Shown one piece after another: positions 34,690-43,641 of a stretch of DNA of 46,649 bases. The stretch's first letter is position 1. Each line of letters begins with the position of its first letter. A program made the position numbers and the translations under genes. The notes under the pieces are model-generated. The model saw only the letters and a list, made by a program, of their open reading frames with translations. It had not been told where the DNA came from and made no database searches. Source of the stretch: CAZFIM01 sp964519615 (GTDB taxonomy: Bacteria > Chloroflexota > Dehalococcoidia > GIF9 > UBA5629). The DNA lies in NCBI GenBank assembly GCA_964519615.1, contig CAZFIM010000014.1:1-46649 (forward strand). The letters run 5' to 3'.

Positions 34690-36087
34690 ATGTGTCCTAT
34701 GGGTGGAAGTCAATATCGTAGTTTACCGGCAGTTGATAAAATTCTCTCTGATAGGCGTATGCAACGTATTGTGCATACCTATCCACACCATCTGGTTGTC
34801 AACCTGGTAAGGGAGGTAATAGAAGAAGGCCGTAATGCAATATCAGAAGGTAAAGCATCTCCCATACCGGAGGAGATAATCAAGTCAGTTGTCAGTAGAA
34901 TTAAAGAGATAACCAGCTTGAAACTCCGCTATGTCATTAATGCCTCAGGCGTGATTTTGCATACCAATCTGGGCCGTGCGCCTTTAAGCAGGGAGGCAGC
35001 TGACGCAATGGCACATATAGCTTCAACTTACTGCAATCTGGAGTTTGAAATGGAGCGCGGCACCAGAGGATCCAGAAACATTCATCTTGAGCCGGTTCTT
35101 TGCAGATTAACGGGAGCAGAAGCAGCCCTGGTAGTTAACAATAATGCTGCTGCGGTGATGCTTGTACTTACGGCCCTTGCCAGGAGAAAAGAGGTCATTG
35201 TTTCCAGGGGACAGGCAGTAGAGATAGGCGGAGGATTCAGGGTTCCTGATGTTATGAGGCAAAGCGGTGCTAAACTCGTAGAAGTAGGTACAACTAATTG
35301 TACTTATGATTATGATTATGAGAGGGCGATAACACCGCGTACAGCAGCCTTGCTGAGGGTACATCCCAGTAATTTTCGGGTGGAGGGCTTTGTGCATAGC
35401 GTATCCCTTGATGAATTGGTGGCTATCGGCCGTAAATACGATATTCCGGTGCTGGATGATCTGGGCAGCGGCTGTCTTTTGGATACATCTTCTTTCGGGC
35501 TTGATATGGAACCGCGGGTACAGGATAGTATTGCCAGCGGTGCCGGTATTGCAACTTTTTCCGGTGATAAACTGCTAGGTGGACCGCAAGCGGGCATTAT
35601 CGTTGGCTGTAAAAAATATATTGACATATTAAGGAAACATCCGCTGGCGCGTGCTTTACGTATAGACAAAATGACCATAGCAGGATTGGGAACAACCCTG
35701 CTGCATTATATGAAGGATGAGGCGGCATTGAAAATACCGGTATGGCGCATGATCAGTACTTCACTCTCAGAGATAGAAAAACGTGCTTTTCTCTGGGCTG
35801 AAGAGCTTGGCGGGTTTGTGGAGGTGATTGACGGGCAGACTATGCTTGGAGGTGGCAGTCTCCCCGGCACCACTATTCCGACAAAACTTGTTTCCATAAA
35901 TAAAAGGACGGTTAATAACCCGGGAAAGCTGATAATGAGGTTAAATCGGGAATTGCGCCGTTCCCTGCCCCCCATTATCAGCCGGATTGGCGAGGACACG
36001 CTATACCTCGATCCCCGAACGGTTTTGCCTGAACAGGATATAATTGTCATTAATGCCCTGAAACATCTTGCCCAAAACTATATGTAA
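34690..36087 (+). CDS. selA: L-seryl-tRNA(Sec) selenium transferase
   Basis: 465 residues of the SelA family, a PLP enzyme that converts Ser-tRNA-Sec to Sec-tRNA-Sec using selenophosphate. Landmarks are YVINASGVILHTNLGRAPLS (about 81-100), DDLGSGCLLD (256-265), and the PLP Lys294 in FSGDKLLGGPQAG. The N-terminal domain (1-75), used to bind tRNA-Sec, is present. The start ATG 34690 has no strong ribosome site and ATG 34699, three codons later, is also possible. It is followed 57 bases later by selB in the same direction, forming a selAB operon. Confidence 0.97.
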   Translation: MCPMGGSQYRSLPAVDKILSDRRMQRIVHTYPHHLVVNLVREVIEEGRNAISEGKASPIPEEIIKSVVSRIKEITSLKLRYVINASGVILHTNLGRAPLSREAADAMAHIASTYCNLEFEMERGTRGSRNIHLEPVLCRLTGAEAALVVNNNAAAVMLVLTALARRKEVIVSRGQAVEIGGGFRVPDVMRQSGAKLVEVGTTNCTYDYDYERAITPRTAALLRVHPSNFRVEGFVHSVSLDELVAIGRKYDIPVLDDLGSGCLLDTSSFGLDMEPRVQDSIASGAGIATFSGDKLLGGPQAGIIVGCKKYIDILRKHPLARALRIDKMTIAGLGTTLLHYMKDEAALKIPVWRMISTSLSEIEKRAFLWAEELGGFVEVIDGQTMLGGGSLPGTTIPTKLVSINKRTVNNPGKLIMRLNRELRRSLPPIISRIGEDTLYLDPRTVLPEQDIIVINALKHLAQNYM

Positions 36088-36144
36088 TGCATTGTCCGAT
36101 AGTATTAGCAGGTTATAGTTAATGCTCATAGAAGGAGCAGAAGT

Positions 36145-37992
36145 GTGTTTGTAATTGGCACCGCCGGACATATCGACCACGGTAAATCGCTGCTGATCGA
36201 GAAATTAACCGGCATCGATCCGGATAGGCTGCGTGAAGAGAAAGAGAGGGGCATGACCATTGATCTTGGTTTTGCCTGGTTAAAGCTTCCCAGCGGTAAT
36301 GAGGTTGGTATAATTGATGTTCCGGGGCATGAACGTTTTGTCAAAAATATGCTTGCTGGTGTGGGAGGCATAGATTTGGCCCTCCTCGTGGTTGCTGCCA
36401 ATGAAGGCGTAATGCCTCAAACCAGAGAACACCTGGCGATACTCGATTTGCTGGAAATCCGCAATGGAATAGCGGTTATTACTAAAAAGGATATTGTCGA
36501 TGACGAATTGTTGGAACTGGTGAAAATGGAAGTTGAGGAGCTGGTTCAGCCGACGACATTATCAAACGTTCCTATTCTTTCCGTTTCCGCTTTAACAGGG
36601 GAAGGACTGCCGGAATTGTTATCAGCAATCGATTCCCTGCTTGCGCATATAGAACCTAAAAAGGATATAGGCAGGCCGCGGCTGTTTGTTGATCGTATTT
36701 TTACAATTGTTGGGGCGGGTACCGTGGTAACCGGCACTCTCATTGACGGCATACTATCACAGGGACAAGATGTTGAGATACAACCTCGCGGGTTGACTGC
36801 AAGATTGCGGGGGCTTCAATCTCACAAGAACAGAGTCGATACCATAGGCCCGGGCAATAGAGTGGCTGCCAATCTGGCAGGAGTAACAACTGCCGATATC
36901 CAGCGCGGTAATGTGATTACTAGTCCCGGCTGGCTAAAACCTACCAGCCGTATAGACGGAAAATTACGAATGCTTGATAATTGTAAACACCCTCTGCGTC
37001 ATGGTTCGATGGTCACGTTTTTTACGGGAACCGAAGAGGTAATGGCACGAGTACATTTGCTTGAAGGCGAGGATGTTCCTCCCGGTCAAAGTGCATGGGT
37101 TCAATTCACACTTGCCCGTACGGTAGCTGCGGTGAAAGGTGACCATTACATTATTCGCTCTCCAATGGACACTTTGGGCGGAGGAACTATTATCAGTGCC
37201 GCTGCGCGCAGACATAGACGATTTCGCAGCGATGTACTTGAAACTCTGGAAGCGATTGGCACAGGCAGCAGCGAAGATACAATTTATGCGATATTGGAAA
37301 GTAGACAACCGCTTACAAAAGAGCAGTTGTCTGTACTAAGCAACGTATCCGCAGATGAACTTGAACAGACTCTGAAACGACTTATTGAGAATAAAAGAAT
37401 TACCAGTATAGCTGATGGCTCCGGCAGATTTCTTTTCACAGCACCGGGTTGGGTGAAATTGACAAGGCAGGCAGTCAACAAGTTGAAGGAGTATCATGCT
37501 AAATTCCCCGCACGTTCAGGTATGCCCAAAGGGGAGTTAACCCGGAAATTGAATATTTCTTCCGGATCGCCGATACTGCAGAGGATGTTTACTGACGGAC
37601 TACTAATTGATACGGGTGCGGAGGTCCGCCTGCCTGAATACGAGATCAAACTCAGTCGGGAGCAGCGGGAGAAAGTTGATACATATTTGCATCAACTGCA
37701 GAAAAATCCATATGCCCCGCCTGATGCGAGCTCAATTGAGCCTGATTTACTTAAGATGCTTATTGACCAGGGCCAAGTAATACGGGTAACCGGCGGAATT
37801 ATATTTTCAAAAGCTGCCTATGATGATATGGTTGGCAAGGTACTTGACTATGCACGTCAAAATGGGAGTATTTCACTTGCGCAAGTGCGTGATATGTTCA
37901 GCAACAGCCGGAAATATGCACAGGCACTGCTGGACCATATGGATGATAAAAAACTTACACGACGGGTAGGTGATTTGCGCGTGGCGAGATAG
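36145..37992 (+). CDS. selB: Selenocysteine-specific elongation factor
   Basis: 615 residues. The GTPase domain has G1 GHIDHGKS at 9-16, G2 RGMTIDLGFAW, G3 DVPGHE at 58-63 and G4 TKKD near 113-116. A beta-barrel region follows (RPRLFVDRIFTIVGAGTVVTGT), then the C-terminal winged-helix domains from about 380 onward. Those include the tract from PLTKEQLSVLSNVSADELEQTLKRL to the end (SISLAQVRDMFSNSRKYAQALLDHMDDKKLTRRVGDLRVA). These bind the SECIS hairpin. Start GTG 36145 with GAAGGAG upstream. It delivers Sec-tRNA-Sec at UGA codons. A hairpin CCCTCC...GGAGGG at 38049-38073 may be its terminator. Confidence 0.97.
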   Translation: MFVIGTAGHIDHGKSLLIEKLTGIDPDRLREEKERGMTIDLGFAWLKLPSGNEVGIIDVPGHERFVKNMLAGVGGIDLALLVVAANEGVMPQTREHLAILDLLEIRNGIAVITKKDIVDDELLELVKMEVEELVQPTTLSNVPILSVSALTGEGLPELLSAIDSLLAHIEPKKDIGRPRLFVDRIFTIVGAGTVVTGTLIDGILSQGQDVEIQPRGLTARLRGLQSHKNRVDTIGPGNRVAANLAGVTTADIQRGNVITSPGWLKPTSRIDGKLRMLDNCKHPLRHGSMVTFFTGTEEVMARVHLLEGEDVPPGQSAWVQFTLARTVAAVKGDHYIIRSPMDTLGGGTIISAAARRHRRFRSDVLETLEAIGTGSSEDTIYAILESRQPLTKEQLSVLSNVSADELEQTLKRLIENKRITSIADGSGRFLFTAPGWVKLTRQAVNKLKEYHAKFPARSGMPKGELTRKLNISSGSPILQRMFTDGLLIDTGAEVRLPEYEIKLSREQREKVDTYLHQLQKNPYAPPDASSIEPDLLKMLIDQGQVIRVTGGIIFSKAAYDDMVGKVLDYARQNGSISLAQVRDMFSNSRKYAQALLDHMDDKKLTRRVGDLRVAR

Positions 37993-38048
37993 ACAGATTC
38001 TCTGAGATTCCACATTGGAAATGACATTATTGTAACATGTAGCCCGGC

Positions 38049-38073
38049 CCCTCCTTCAGTAGCGTGTGGAGGG
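38049..38073 (+). terminator. Possible terminator hairpin after selB
   Basis: CCCTCC (38049-38054) and GGAGGG (38068-38073) can pair with a 13-base loop, 56 bases after the selB stop. The following tract is only moderately T-rich (TTCTGATTTTC), so the efficiency is uncertain. Confidence 0.3.
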
Positions 38074-38155
38074 TTCTGATTTTCACCGGTTCATCAATTA
38101 TTTCCTCTGCCGTTAAAGCAGCCTCCCATCCCTGCGGGTATTAAACGGGCGTTAT

Positions 38156-39142
38156 CTATTCCTGCTTATTTCCCTCTCGCTTTTGCTGGTACATCAATTT
38201 ATCGGCGCGGGCGATAAAATCATCAATGGAATGAGGAAACTGTGATACGTAGCATGCTATACCTGTACTCATAGTGAGCTTATAGGGGCGGTCCTGCATG
38301 TTATTAAATTCCGTTTGGTTTTGCTGTAAGCGTTGAAGTATTGTCTGTGCATTTGAATCATTGCTGCCTACGGTAAGCACTACAAACTCGTCTCCACCTA
38401 TACGCGCTATGATATCGGACTCGCGGAATGTACACCGCAGAATGTGCGCCGCATCTATCAGCGCTTGATCGCCCTCCTGATGTCCGAATGTATCATTGAT
38501 ACTTTTCATGCCGTCGATATCGGCAAAAAGCAAAAGCAGTTCACTCTTGGTGCGGTTACTCAAGCTCAGTTGTTGTCTGGCCATTGCCTGAAAGCCGCGT
38601 CTATTATATAAGCCGGTGAGCTCATCGAGGAATAACATTGCCCGCAAAGCTTCTTCAGCCCGCTTGCGTTCTGTGATATCGACACCGGAGGCAACCATTC
38701 CGTTAATATTACCCATCTCATCCATTAGAACTGAGGTTTGCCATGTGATGATCTTTTCATTATTTTCCCTGGTCAGTACGGCATTTTCATGCTGTATCTG
38801 GATGAGCTCAATTTTGCCTGACATCAGCCATTTGAATTGTTTGCGTAATCCGCTGCGGAGTTTGGAGGGGATGAGGGTTGAGAAGAAATTCTTTCCGGTA
38901 AGCTCCTGAACAGAGTATCCGAGGAGAGCGCATGCTTTACGGTTGATGAGTGCAATCGTCTCATCTTTGTTCACCACTATGATAATGACATCAGCGAGGT
39001 CAAGGTAACGTCGTATATCATCGCTTTGCTGGGAAAGATATGTTCTGCTGTATCCGTTAATACTTTCCCGATTGAGCATAGCCCGCATGGCATTGAGTTC
39101 CTCGATTAGCTCAGCTTTGGTCTTCTTCTCATCCTTTTTCAT
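38156..39142 (-). CDS. PAS-domain diguanylate cyclase
   Basis: 328 residues from ATG 39142, which has AGAAGG eleven bases upstream; a TTG three codons earlier is an alternative. A PAS domain (about 45-165: YLDLADVIIIVVNKDETIALINRKACALLGY, ending GVDITERKRAEE) precedes a GGDEF domain (about 168-328). Its active site IGGDEF is intact, and a RESD inhibitory site lies five residues before it. It makes c-di-GMP in response to a PAS-sensed signal. No membrane segment is present. It is monocistronic or precedes an unknown protein upstream by 37 bases. Confidence 0.93.
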   Translation of the reverse strand: MKKDEKKTKAELIEELNAMRAMLNRESINGYSRTYLSQQSDDIRRYLDLADVIIIVVNKDETIALINRKACALLGYSVQELTGKNFFSTLIPSKLRSGLRKQFKWLMSGKIELIQIQHENAVLTRENNEKIITWQTSVLMDEMGNINGMVASGVDITERKRAEEALRAMLFLDELTGLYNRRGFQAMARQQLSLSNRTKSELLLLFADIDGMKSINDTFGHQEGDQALIDAAHILRCTFRESDIIARIGGDEFVVLTVGSNDSNAQTILQRLQQNQTEFNNMQDRPYKLTMSTGIACYVSQFPHSIDDFIARADKLMYQQKREGNKQE

Positions 39143-39179
39143 CCTTGTCAATACCTTCTAAAGATATGCAGTCAGGCCT

Positions 39180-39962
39180 CTACAATTCACCTTTTAATAA
39201 TTGCATTGCTTTTCCACTGAAGATAAGCTGCCACATGGAATAACGGGGCGTGAGTATCACGGGCCTTTGTTTTTCTATTTCTACAGGACTCGATTTGTAT
39301 CTGGTGACTTCTCTTGTTGCGGTTTCTATATCGTCCCACTGATGTGAGAAACGTACATTGAGCACCTGAGGCGTATCCGTTTTTTCTGTATCTTCATGTA
39401 TCAGACCCATTACCAGTATTCCCTCGATGTTTTCGGTGATTATCCCTTTGGGGCTGTATACATGCTGCAGGGCATTGCCGGTGATATACGCTTTTATAGC
39501 CTCAGGATCGTTGGTCAGCTGCCCTGGAATACTGAATTTTTCTTCATTAAGTGAAAGCCCGTGAATTTCTTTACCATCCGGCCATAGAGAAAGCCATTCC
39601 ATAGTAATGGTACTCTCTGGTTTCAAGGGGAGGGTAAGCATGGGATTATCCGTTTCTACATTCCACTCGCTGGCGTAGAAATTGATGCTTTCACCGGATT
39701 GCTTCATCCAGACTCTCCACCATTGATTACCGTTCATCTCCAGGCGCAGGTCAAGAATCAAATCGTCATTTCTAGTCCTGGAAACTTCATATTCTTCTGT
39801 CTCTTGATAGGAATGTCTTTGATACTCGGTCACAGTATAGGTTTCCATCGTGTAAACCGGTATCTCCTTGAACGGGATAAAGAATGCTCCGCAGACAACA
39901 GCGACAATAATAAGTATTTCTATGAGCAGTAATCTTATTGTATTATTTGAATAACGTTCCAT
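39180..39962 (-). CDS. Membrane-anchored extracytoplasmic protein of unknown function
   Basis: 260 residues with one N-terminal membrane segment (IRLLLIEILIIVAVVCGAFFI, residues 9-29). The rest is a soluble, beta-rich part (VETDNPMLTLPLKPESTITMEWLSL; VLNVRFSHQWDDIETATREV) that would face outside. I recognise no family. It lies upstream of the PAS-GGDEF gene on the same strand (stop 37 bases before its start), so a functional link to c-di-GMP signalling is possible but not shown. Confidence 0.65.
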   Translation of the reverse strand: MERYSNNTIRLLLIEILIIVAVVCGAFFIPFKEIPVYTMETYTVTEYQRHSYQETEEYEVSRTRNDDLILDLRLEMNGNQWWRVWMKQSGESINFYASEWNVETDNPMLTLPLKPESTITMEWLSLWPDGKEIHGLSLNEEKFSIPGQLTNDPEAIKAYITGNALQHVYSPKGIITENIEGILVMGLIHEDTEKTDTPQVLNVRFSHQWDDIETATREVTRYKSSPVEIEKQRPVILTPRYSMWQLIFSGKAMQLLKGEL

Positions 39963-40299
39963 GTCCTGCTTATGAGAGAGTATCTGTTATTATTACTACC
40001 GAATAATACTATATTGTGATTCTCAGGCAAATTGATTGTTACAATTTATATTATAGCAGGCAATTTGGCAAACTGTTGCTGCGGTTTGGTCTAAGTTCCA
40101 TAAACAGCAGTTATAAATATACAAAGGGAGGTTGCTTCACCTGTGTACGTGTCCGCAACTGCTTTTAAGAAACGGTTAATACTATAATAAAGATTATTAC
40201 AGCCGAGCTTAAAACAGGGTTATTGTACAGGTAATGATTTCCCGCAGGCGTATTAAGTGTACTCCGGTTTTATTTACATTATAATGCAGATGCCAATCA
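39963..40299. other. 337-base divergent intergenic region
   Basis: AT-rich, between the starts of the membrane-anchored protein gene and the MBL gene. It must carry both promoters. No strong repeat, RNA gene or hairpin is visible. Confidence 0.4.
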
Positions 40300-41214
40300 A
40301 TGTGGATTACTAAACCGGGGAGAATTAACAAACACCTGACGTTTATGGGGACATACGAAACCTGTCTTTATAACGTTATCGCCAATGATGCCCTCATTGT
40401 AGGTGGAGGGATGCTTCATATAGTACCTCTTCTTGCAGAGCAAATCGCTGCGTTAAATACAAAGGAAATAGCGCCCACAAAACTAATTATTCAGCATTCG
40501 CACGCAGACCATTGCGGAGCTGTGCATTTTTTACAGAAGTACTATCCCGGTCTTGAGGTGATAGCCTCTGCTTATGCATCAGATCTTTTCAAAAAGGAAA
40601 AAGTTATGCAACATATTGCTTTATCCAATAAGAGAGCTGCCGTTTTAATGGGAGTGGATGTGAGGTGCACTGAAATGGGTGCGGACTTTAAGTGTGTTAG
40701 TGTCGACAGAGCGGTGCAGAACGGCGATATTATCGATATCGGTGCGGGCGTAGAGGCACAGATTATTGAAGTTCCCGGACATACCCGCTGTTCTATTGCT
40801 GTTTACATCCCTGCATTTAAAATGCTTTTTCCGTCTGATGCGGTACCGGTTCCAGCCGGACGCATCAGATCGCTGCATTATAAGCCTTCGCCGCAGTATA
40901 ACTACCGGCTGTATCATCAATCAATGGAACGTATGATGTGTCTGGACTTCGATATTGTGGCACTGGAGCATCACGGTGTGTTTACCGGAAAACTGGCCCG
41001 TAAGGTAATGACTGAAGCACTTAAATACACTGAAAGAATGCGGGAATACGTACTTAAGCTCCACGCAGAGACAGAGGATGTGGAGATAACAACGGGTATT
41101 TACCTGGATTCTATTATTAAGAAGGGGCTGCTCAGCTTTATTGAACATGATGTAGCGTTGGCAGCAGCCCGGGCGGAGGTACGCAGCATACTGCGTGATG
41201 AAGGCTGTCTCTAG
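40300..41214 (+). CDS. Metallo-beta-lactamase-fold hydrolase
   Basis: 304 residues. The metal motif HSHADHCGA (H-x-H-x-D-H) is near 66-74, a further His is in PGHTRCSIAVYI, and the Asp of PSDAVPVP is present. Late His residues (LEHHGVFTG) complete the binuclear site. The fold covers glyoxalase II, lactonases, ribonucleases and flavodiiron proteins; no flavodoxin tail is present, so a small-molecule hydrolase is most likely. Start ATG 40300. The downstream small membrane gene begins eight bases after the stop. Confidence 0.85.
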   Translation: MWITKPGRINKHLTFMGTYETCLYNVIANDALIVGGGMLHIVPLLAEQIAALNTKEIAPTKLIIQHSHADHCGAVHFLQKYYPGLEVIASAYASDLFKKEKVMQHIALSNKRAAVLMGVDVRCTEMGADFKCVSVDRAVQNGDIIDIGAGVEAQIIEVPGHTRCSIAVYIPAFKMLFPSDAVPVPAGRIRSLHYKPSPQYNYRLYHQSMERMMCLDFDIVALEHHGVFTGKLARKVMTEALKYTERMREYVLKLHAETEDVEITTGIYLDSIIKKGLLSFIEHDVALAAARAEVRSILRDEGCL

Positions 41215-41222
41215 CGCGTTTT

Positions 41223-41549
41223 ATGGGGTTGATATTTATCCGCAGATTGCCTATCGGTATATGGTACTCAAGTAATGGACGTGACCGGTACCAATATGTC
41301 ATGTTTTCAGCTCTGATATTTACTACTATTTTTATTATATCGTGCGTAGAAAGCAGGCTTGAAATGAACAGGAAGCTTCTTATGATGCTAATATGGATTC
41401 TCACACCGGTAGCAGTGCTGGGATATGTTGCATCACCGGGGATTCTTTTTAGCACAGGAGATAATGAAATGTTAATACTATGTTTTTCTATAAGCCTGGC
41501 TGCTTCAATTATTGTATTAACCGCGATCAGCTTGCTCAAACAGCAATAA
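41223..41549 (+). CDS. Small membrane protein (108 aa), tentative
   Basis: The frame begins eight bases after the MBL gene and contains three hydrophobic segments (MFSALIFTTIFIISCV; MLIWILTPVAVLGYVASPGILF; LILCFSISLAASIIVLTAI). The first 25 residues look less protein-like and no ribosome site precedes ATG 41223. Translation may start at a later ATG, such as that of MFSAL. A 154-residue frame on the other strand overlaps it but looks random. No family is recognised. The membrane pattern makes a real gene likely. Confidence 0.45.
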   Translation: MGLIFIRRLPIGIWYSSNGRDRYQYVMFSALIFTTIFIISCVESRLEMNRKLLMMLIWILTPVAVLGYVASPGILFSTGDNEMLILCFSISLAASIIVLTAISLLKQQ

Positions 41550-41638
41550 CGTGGACCAGCAAAGATGAGATCTACTACAGTATAAATGGCTGGCAGCGGC
41601 ACAGAGTTAATAATTCTTTATAGTAAAAGAAATACTTC

Positions 41639-43300
41639 TCAGGATTTCTGTGACGCCAGCGCGTAAAAGACGGCTTTTTCCAGAGCGATCAGCACCACCG
41701 GATCGAATTTTCCGGGACGTGATTGAAGCTCTTTTACTGCTTGCTCCGGTGTAAGGTTTTTTTCAAGGTTTGGTGATCGGGTTAAATAAGCATAAACTTC
41801 AGCAACAGAAATAATCCTTGCATCCATGGGGATTTGCTCGCCTTTGAGATTATCGGGGAAGCCGCTTCCGTCATGTCTTTCATGATGATGTTTTATTGCC
41901 GGAGCGCATAATGCCAGTTCAGGTATTTGTCTGACAATGGCCGCACCTAGTTCCGGATGCTTTAAAAAAGCATCGTTACGTTCAAGGTCAGAATACGGGG
42001 TGCCGTTCATTAATGCGTCGGGAATAGCGATTTTACCTACATCGTGAAGAAGCGCAGCTTTGCGGATCTTTTCAATATTATATTGTGTCAGATTAAGCAT
42101 TTTAGCAATTGAGACTGCGATACCGGCTACCTCTTCCGAGTGGTTACTGCCGTTTTTCTTATCAATGGATATGGCAACCCTGTATATATTTTCTGCGTTG
42201 ATTTGTTGGATACTGTTCTGCAGACTACTGGAAAGATTAAGCTCTGCCAGAGTAATCGGCGTCTGAATATCAGATGCCAAACAGATTTGATTGCCACCAT
42301 TTTGCACCGCTTTGCTCAGCGCGAGCTGCGCTAAGCTGATTAGCCTGTCATCCATAGTTGAATCAGTGGGAAAACAGGCTATCCCCAGGCTCACAGTATA
42401 CTTGAAGTGAGAAGAACGGCTTTCCAGACCGAAGACATCCTGAATACGTTTACGTATTCTTTCAGCTACTATTATCGCACCTTGAAGGGGGGTGTGGGTG
42501 AGCATAATCAGGAAATTTGTCCGCTCAAAGCTGCAGGATAAGTCCGTTTTCCTGATGGAGTCACGAATTACATAACTGATAGTCTTTATCAGCTCGTTTT
42601 CCGCGTTGGTTCCGCGTATGGCAGAATATCTTTTATAGTTATCAATATTAAGCGCAATAAGTGAGAAAGTCAGGCCGTAACGGGAGCCGCGCATAATCTC
42701 TTCTCCCAACCTTTGTTGAAAATACCTTTTATCGTAAAAACCCGATATACGGTCTACTGTCTCCAGGTCTTTAATCTTAGCCAGAAGAGAGATATTTTCC
42801 ATGACCAATCCAATCTGTGAAGCAACAGCTCTGAGGAGAGTGTAGTCGATTTGTCCGAATTGTTGTTGTTTACGGCCGGCCAATATTGCAGCACCCACCG
42901 TCCTGCTTCTTCCTGAAAAAGCTGAGGCGCAGATAGATTGGACCTGCTCATCACGCATTTCTTTCGCTATGTTAAAAAGAGTTGACTCTCCGAATATGTC
43001 CGCCAGGGACATGTCCGCCAGTTTCCAGCGTGGTACTTTAAGGAATTCCGCTTTACTGTACTTGACCGCGGTAATTCTCCGAATAACATCATTTGATTTT
43101 ATCCCGCTGAAAGAGCGCAGTATAAGGGCTTTCTCATCCAGATCCAGAATATATATGAGACCTATGTCAGCACCGGTTGCCTGACATAACTTTTCCAGAG
43201 ATTGTTTGAGAAAATCATCCGGCGGGAGAGGTTGAGCAAGTGTATATGACAAAGTGTACAGGGATTGCAATTTATTCAATTGATTTTCTGCAGAACTCAT
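41639..43300 (-). CDS. GAF-GGDEF-HD-GYP protein (c-di-GMP phosphodiesterase)
   Basis: 553 residues. GAF sensor (about 15-175: QATGADIGLIYILDLDEKALIL), then a degenerate GGDEF domain (about 185-345: DRISGFYDKRYFQQRLGEEIMRGSRYGLTFSL). In the latter the active-site loop reads SFERTNFLIML instead of GGDEF, so it should be inactive or a regulatory GTP-binder. Then an HD-GYP domain (about 375-553) with LLHDVGKIAIPD and HHHERHDGSGFPDNLKGEQI, the latter being the GYP element as GFP. HD-GYP proteins hydrolyse c-di-GMP. It would counter the PAS-GGDEF cyclase 2.5 kb away. Confidence 0.92.
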   Translation of the reverse strand: MSSAENQLNKLQSLYTLSYTLAQPLPPDDFLKQSLEKLCQATGADIGLIYILDLDEKALILRSFSGIKSNDVIRRITAVKYSKAEFLKVPRWKLADMSLADIFGESTLFNIAKEMRDEQVQSICASAFSGRSRTVGAAILAGRKQQQFGQIDYTLLRAVASQIGLVMENISLLAKIKDLETVDRISGFYDKRYFQQRLGEEIMRGSRYGLTFSLIALNIDNYKRYSAIRGTNAENELIKTISYVIRDSIRKTDLSCSFERTNFLIMLTHTPLQGAIIVAERIRKRIQDVFGLESRSSHFKYTVSLGIACFPTDSTMDDRLISLAQLALSKAVQNGGNQICLASDIQTPITLAELNLSSSLQNSIQQINAENIYRVAISIDKKNGSNHSEEVAGIAVSIAKMLNLTQYNIEKIRKAALLHDVGKIAIPDALMNGTPYSDLERNDAFLKHPELGAAIVRQIPELALCAPAIKHHHERHDGSGFPDNLKGEQIPMDARIISVAEVYAYLTRSPNLEKNLTPEQAVKELQSRPGKFDPVVLIALEKAVFYALASQKS

Positions 43301-43641
43301 CTTTTATACCGCACTCTGTGTTAATCAGTGATTCGTTACACATTCAGAGGGTAGCAATAATCGCCTTCCAACCGTTAATCCTATAAGAGGAAAGGGTGGT
43401 TTTATTCTAATTGAATTTATCTATAGGTTAAATAGGCAATTAGTACTTGCAACATAGGACCATAGTCGTGGAAAGTATATTCGCTGTAATTCAATTTGCA
43501 GCTAGATATCAGGTATTTACATCTATTTAACCTGACGCTACAATAATAGCATACATACCTGCGCAATAGATTTTGCACCTGTTTGCCATAGTCAAAATGT
43601 CATTATGTGTATGGGGGTATTGTTAAAGGAGAGGTGTTGAA
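43301..43641. other. 341-base divergent region with 11-base inverted repeat
   Basis: It separates the HD-GYP gene (minus strand) and the catalase gene (plus strand). AGGTTAAATAG (43425-43435) and CTATTTAACCT (43523-43533) are an exact inverted repeat with centres about 98 bases apart. They could be two half-sites of a looping regulator. No RNA gene is seen. Confidence 0.4.

Noticed and set aside
41138..41602. 154-residue minus-strand frame opposite the small membrane protein
   Set aside because: It overlaps the end of the MBL gene and the membrane frame, lacks membrane or domain features and no ribosome site was seen.
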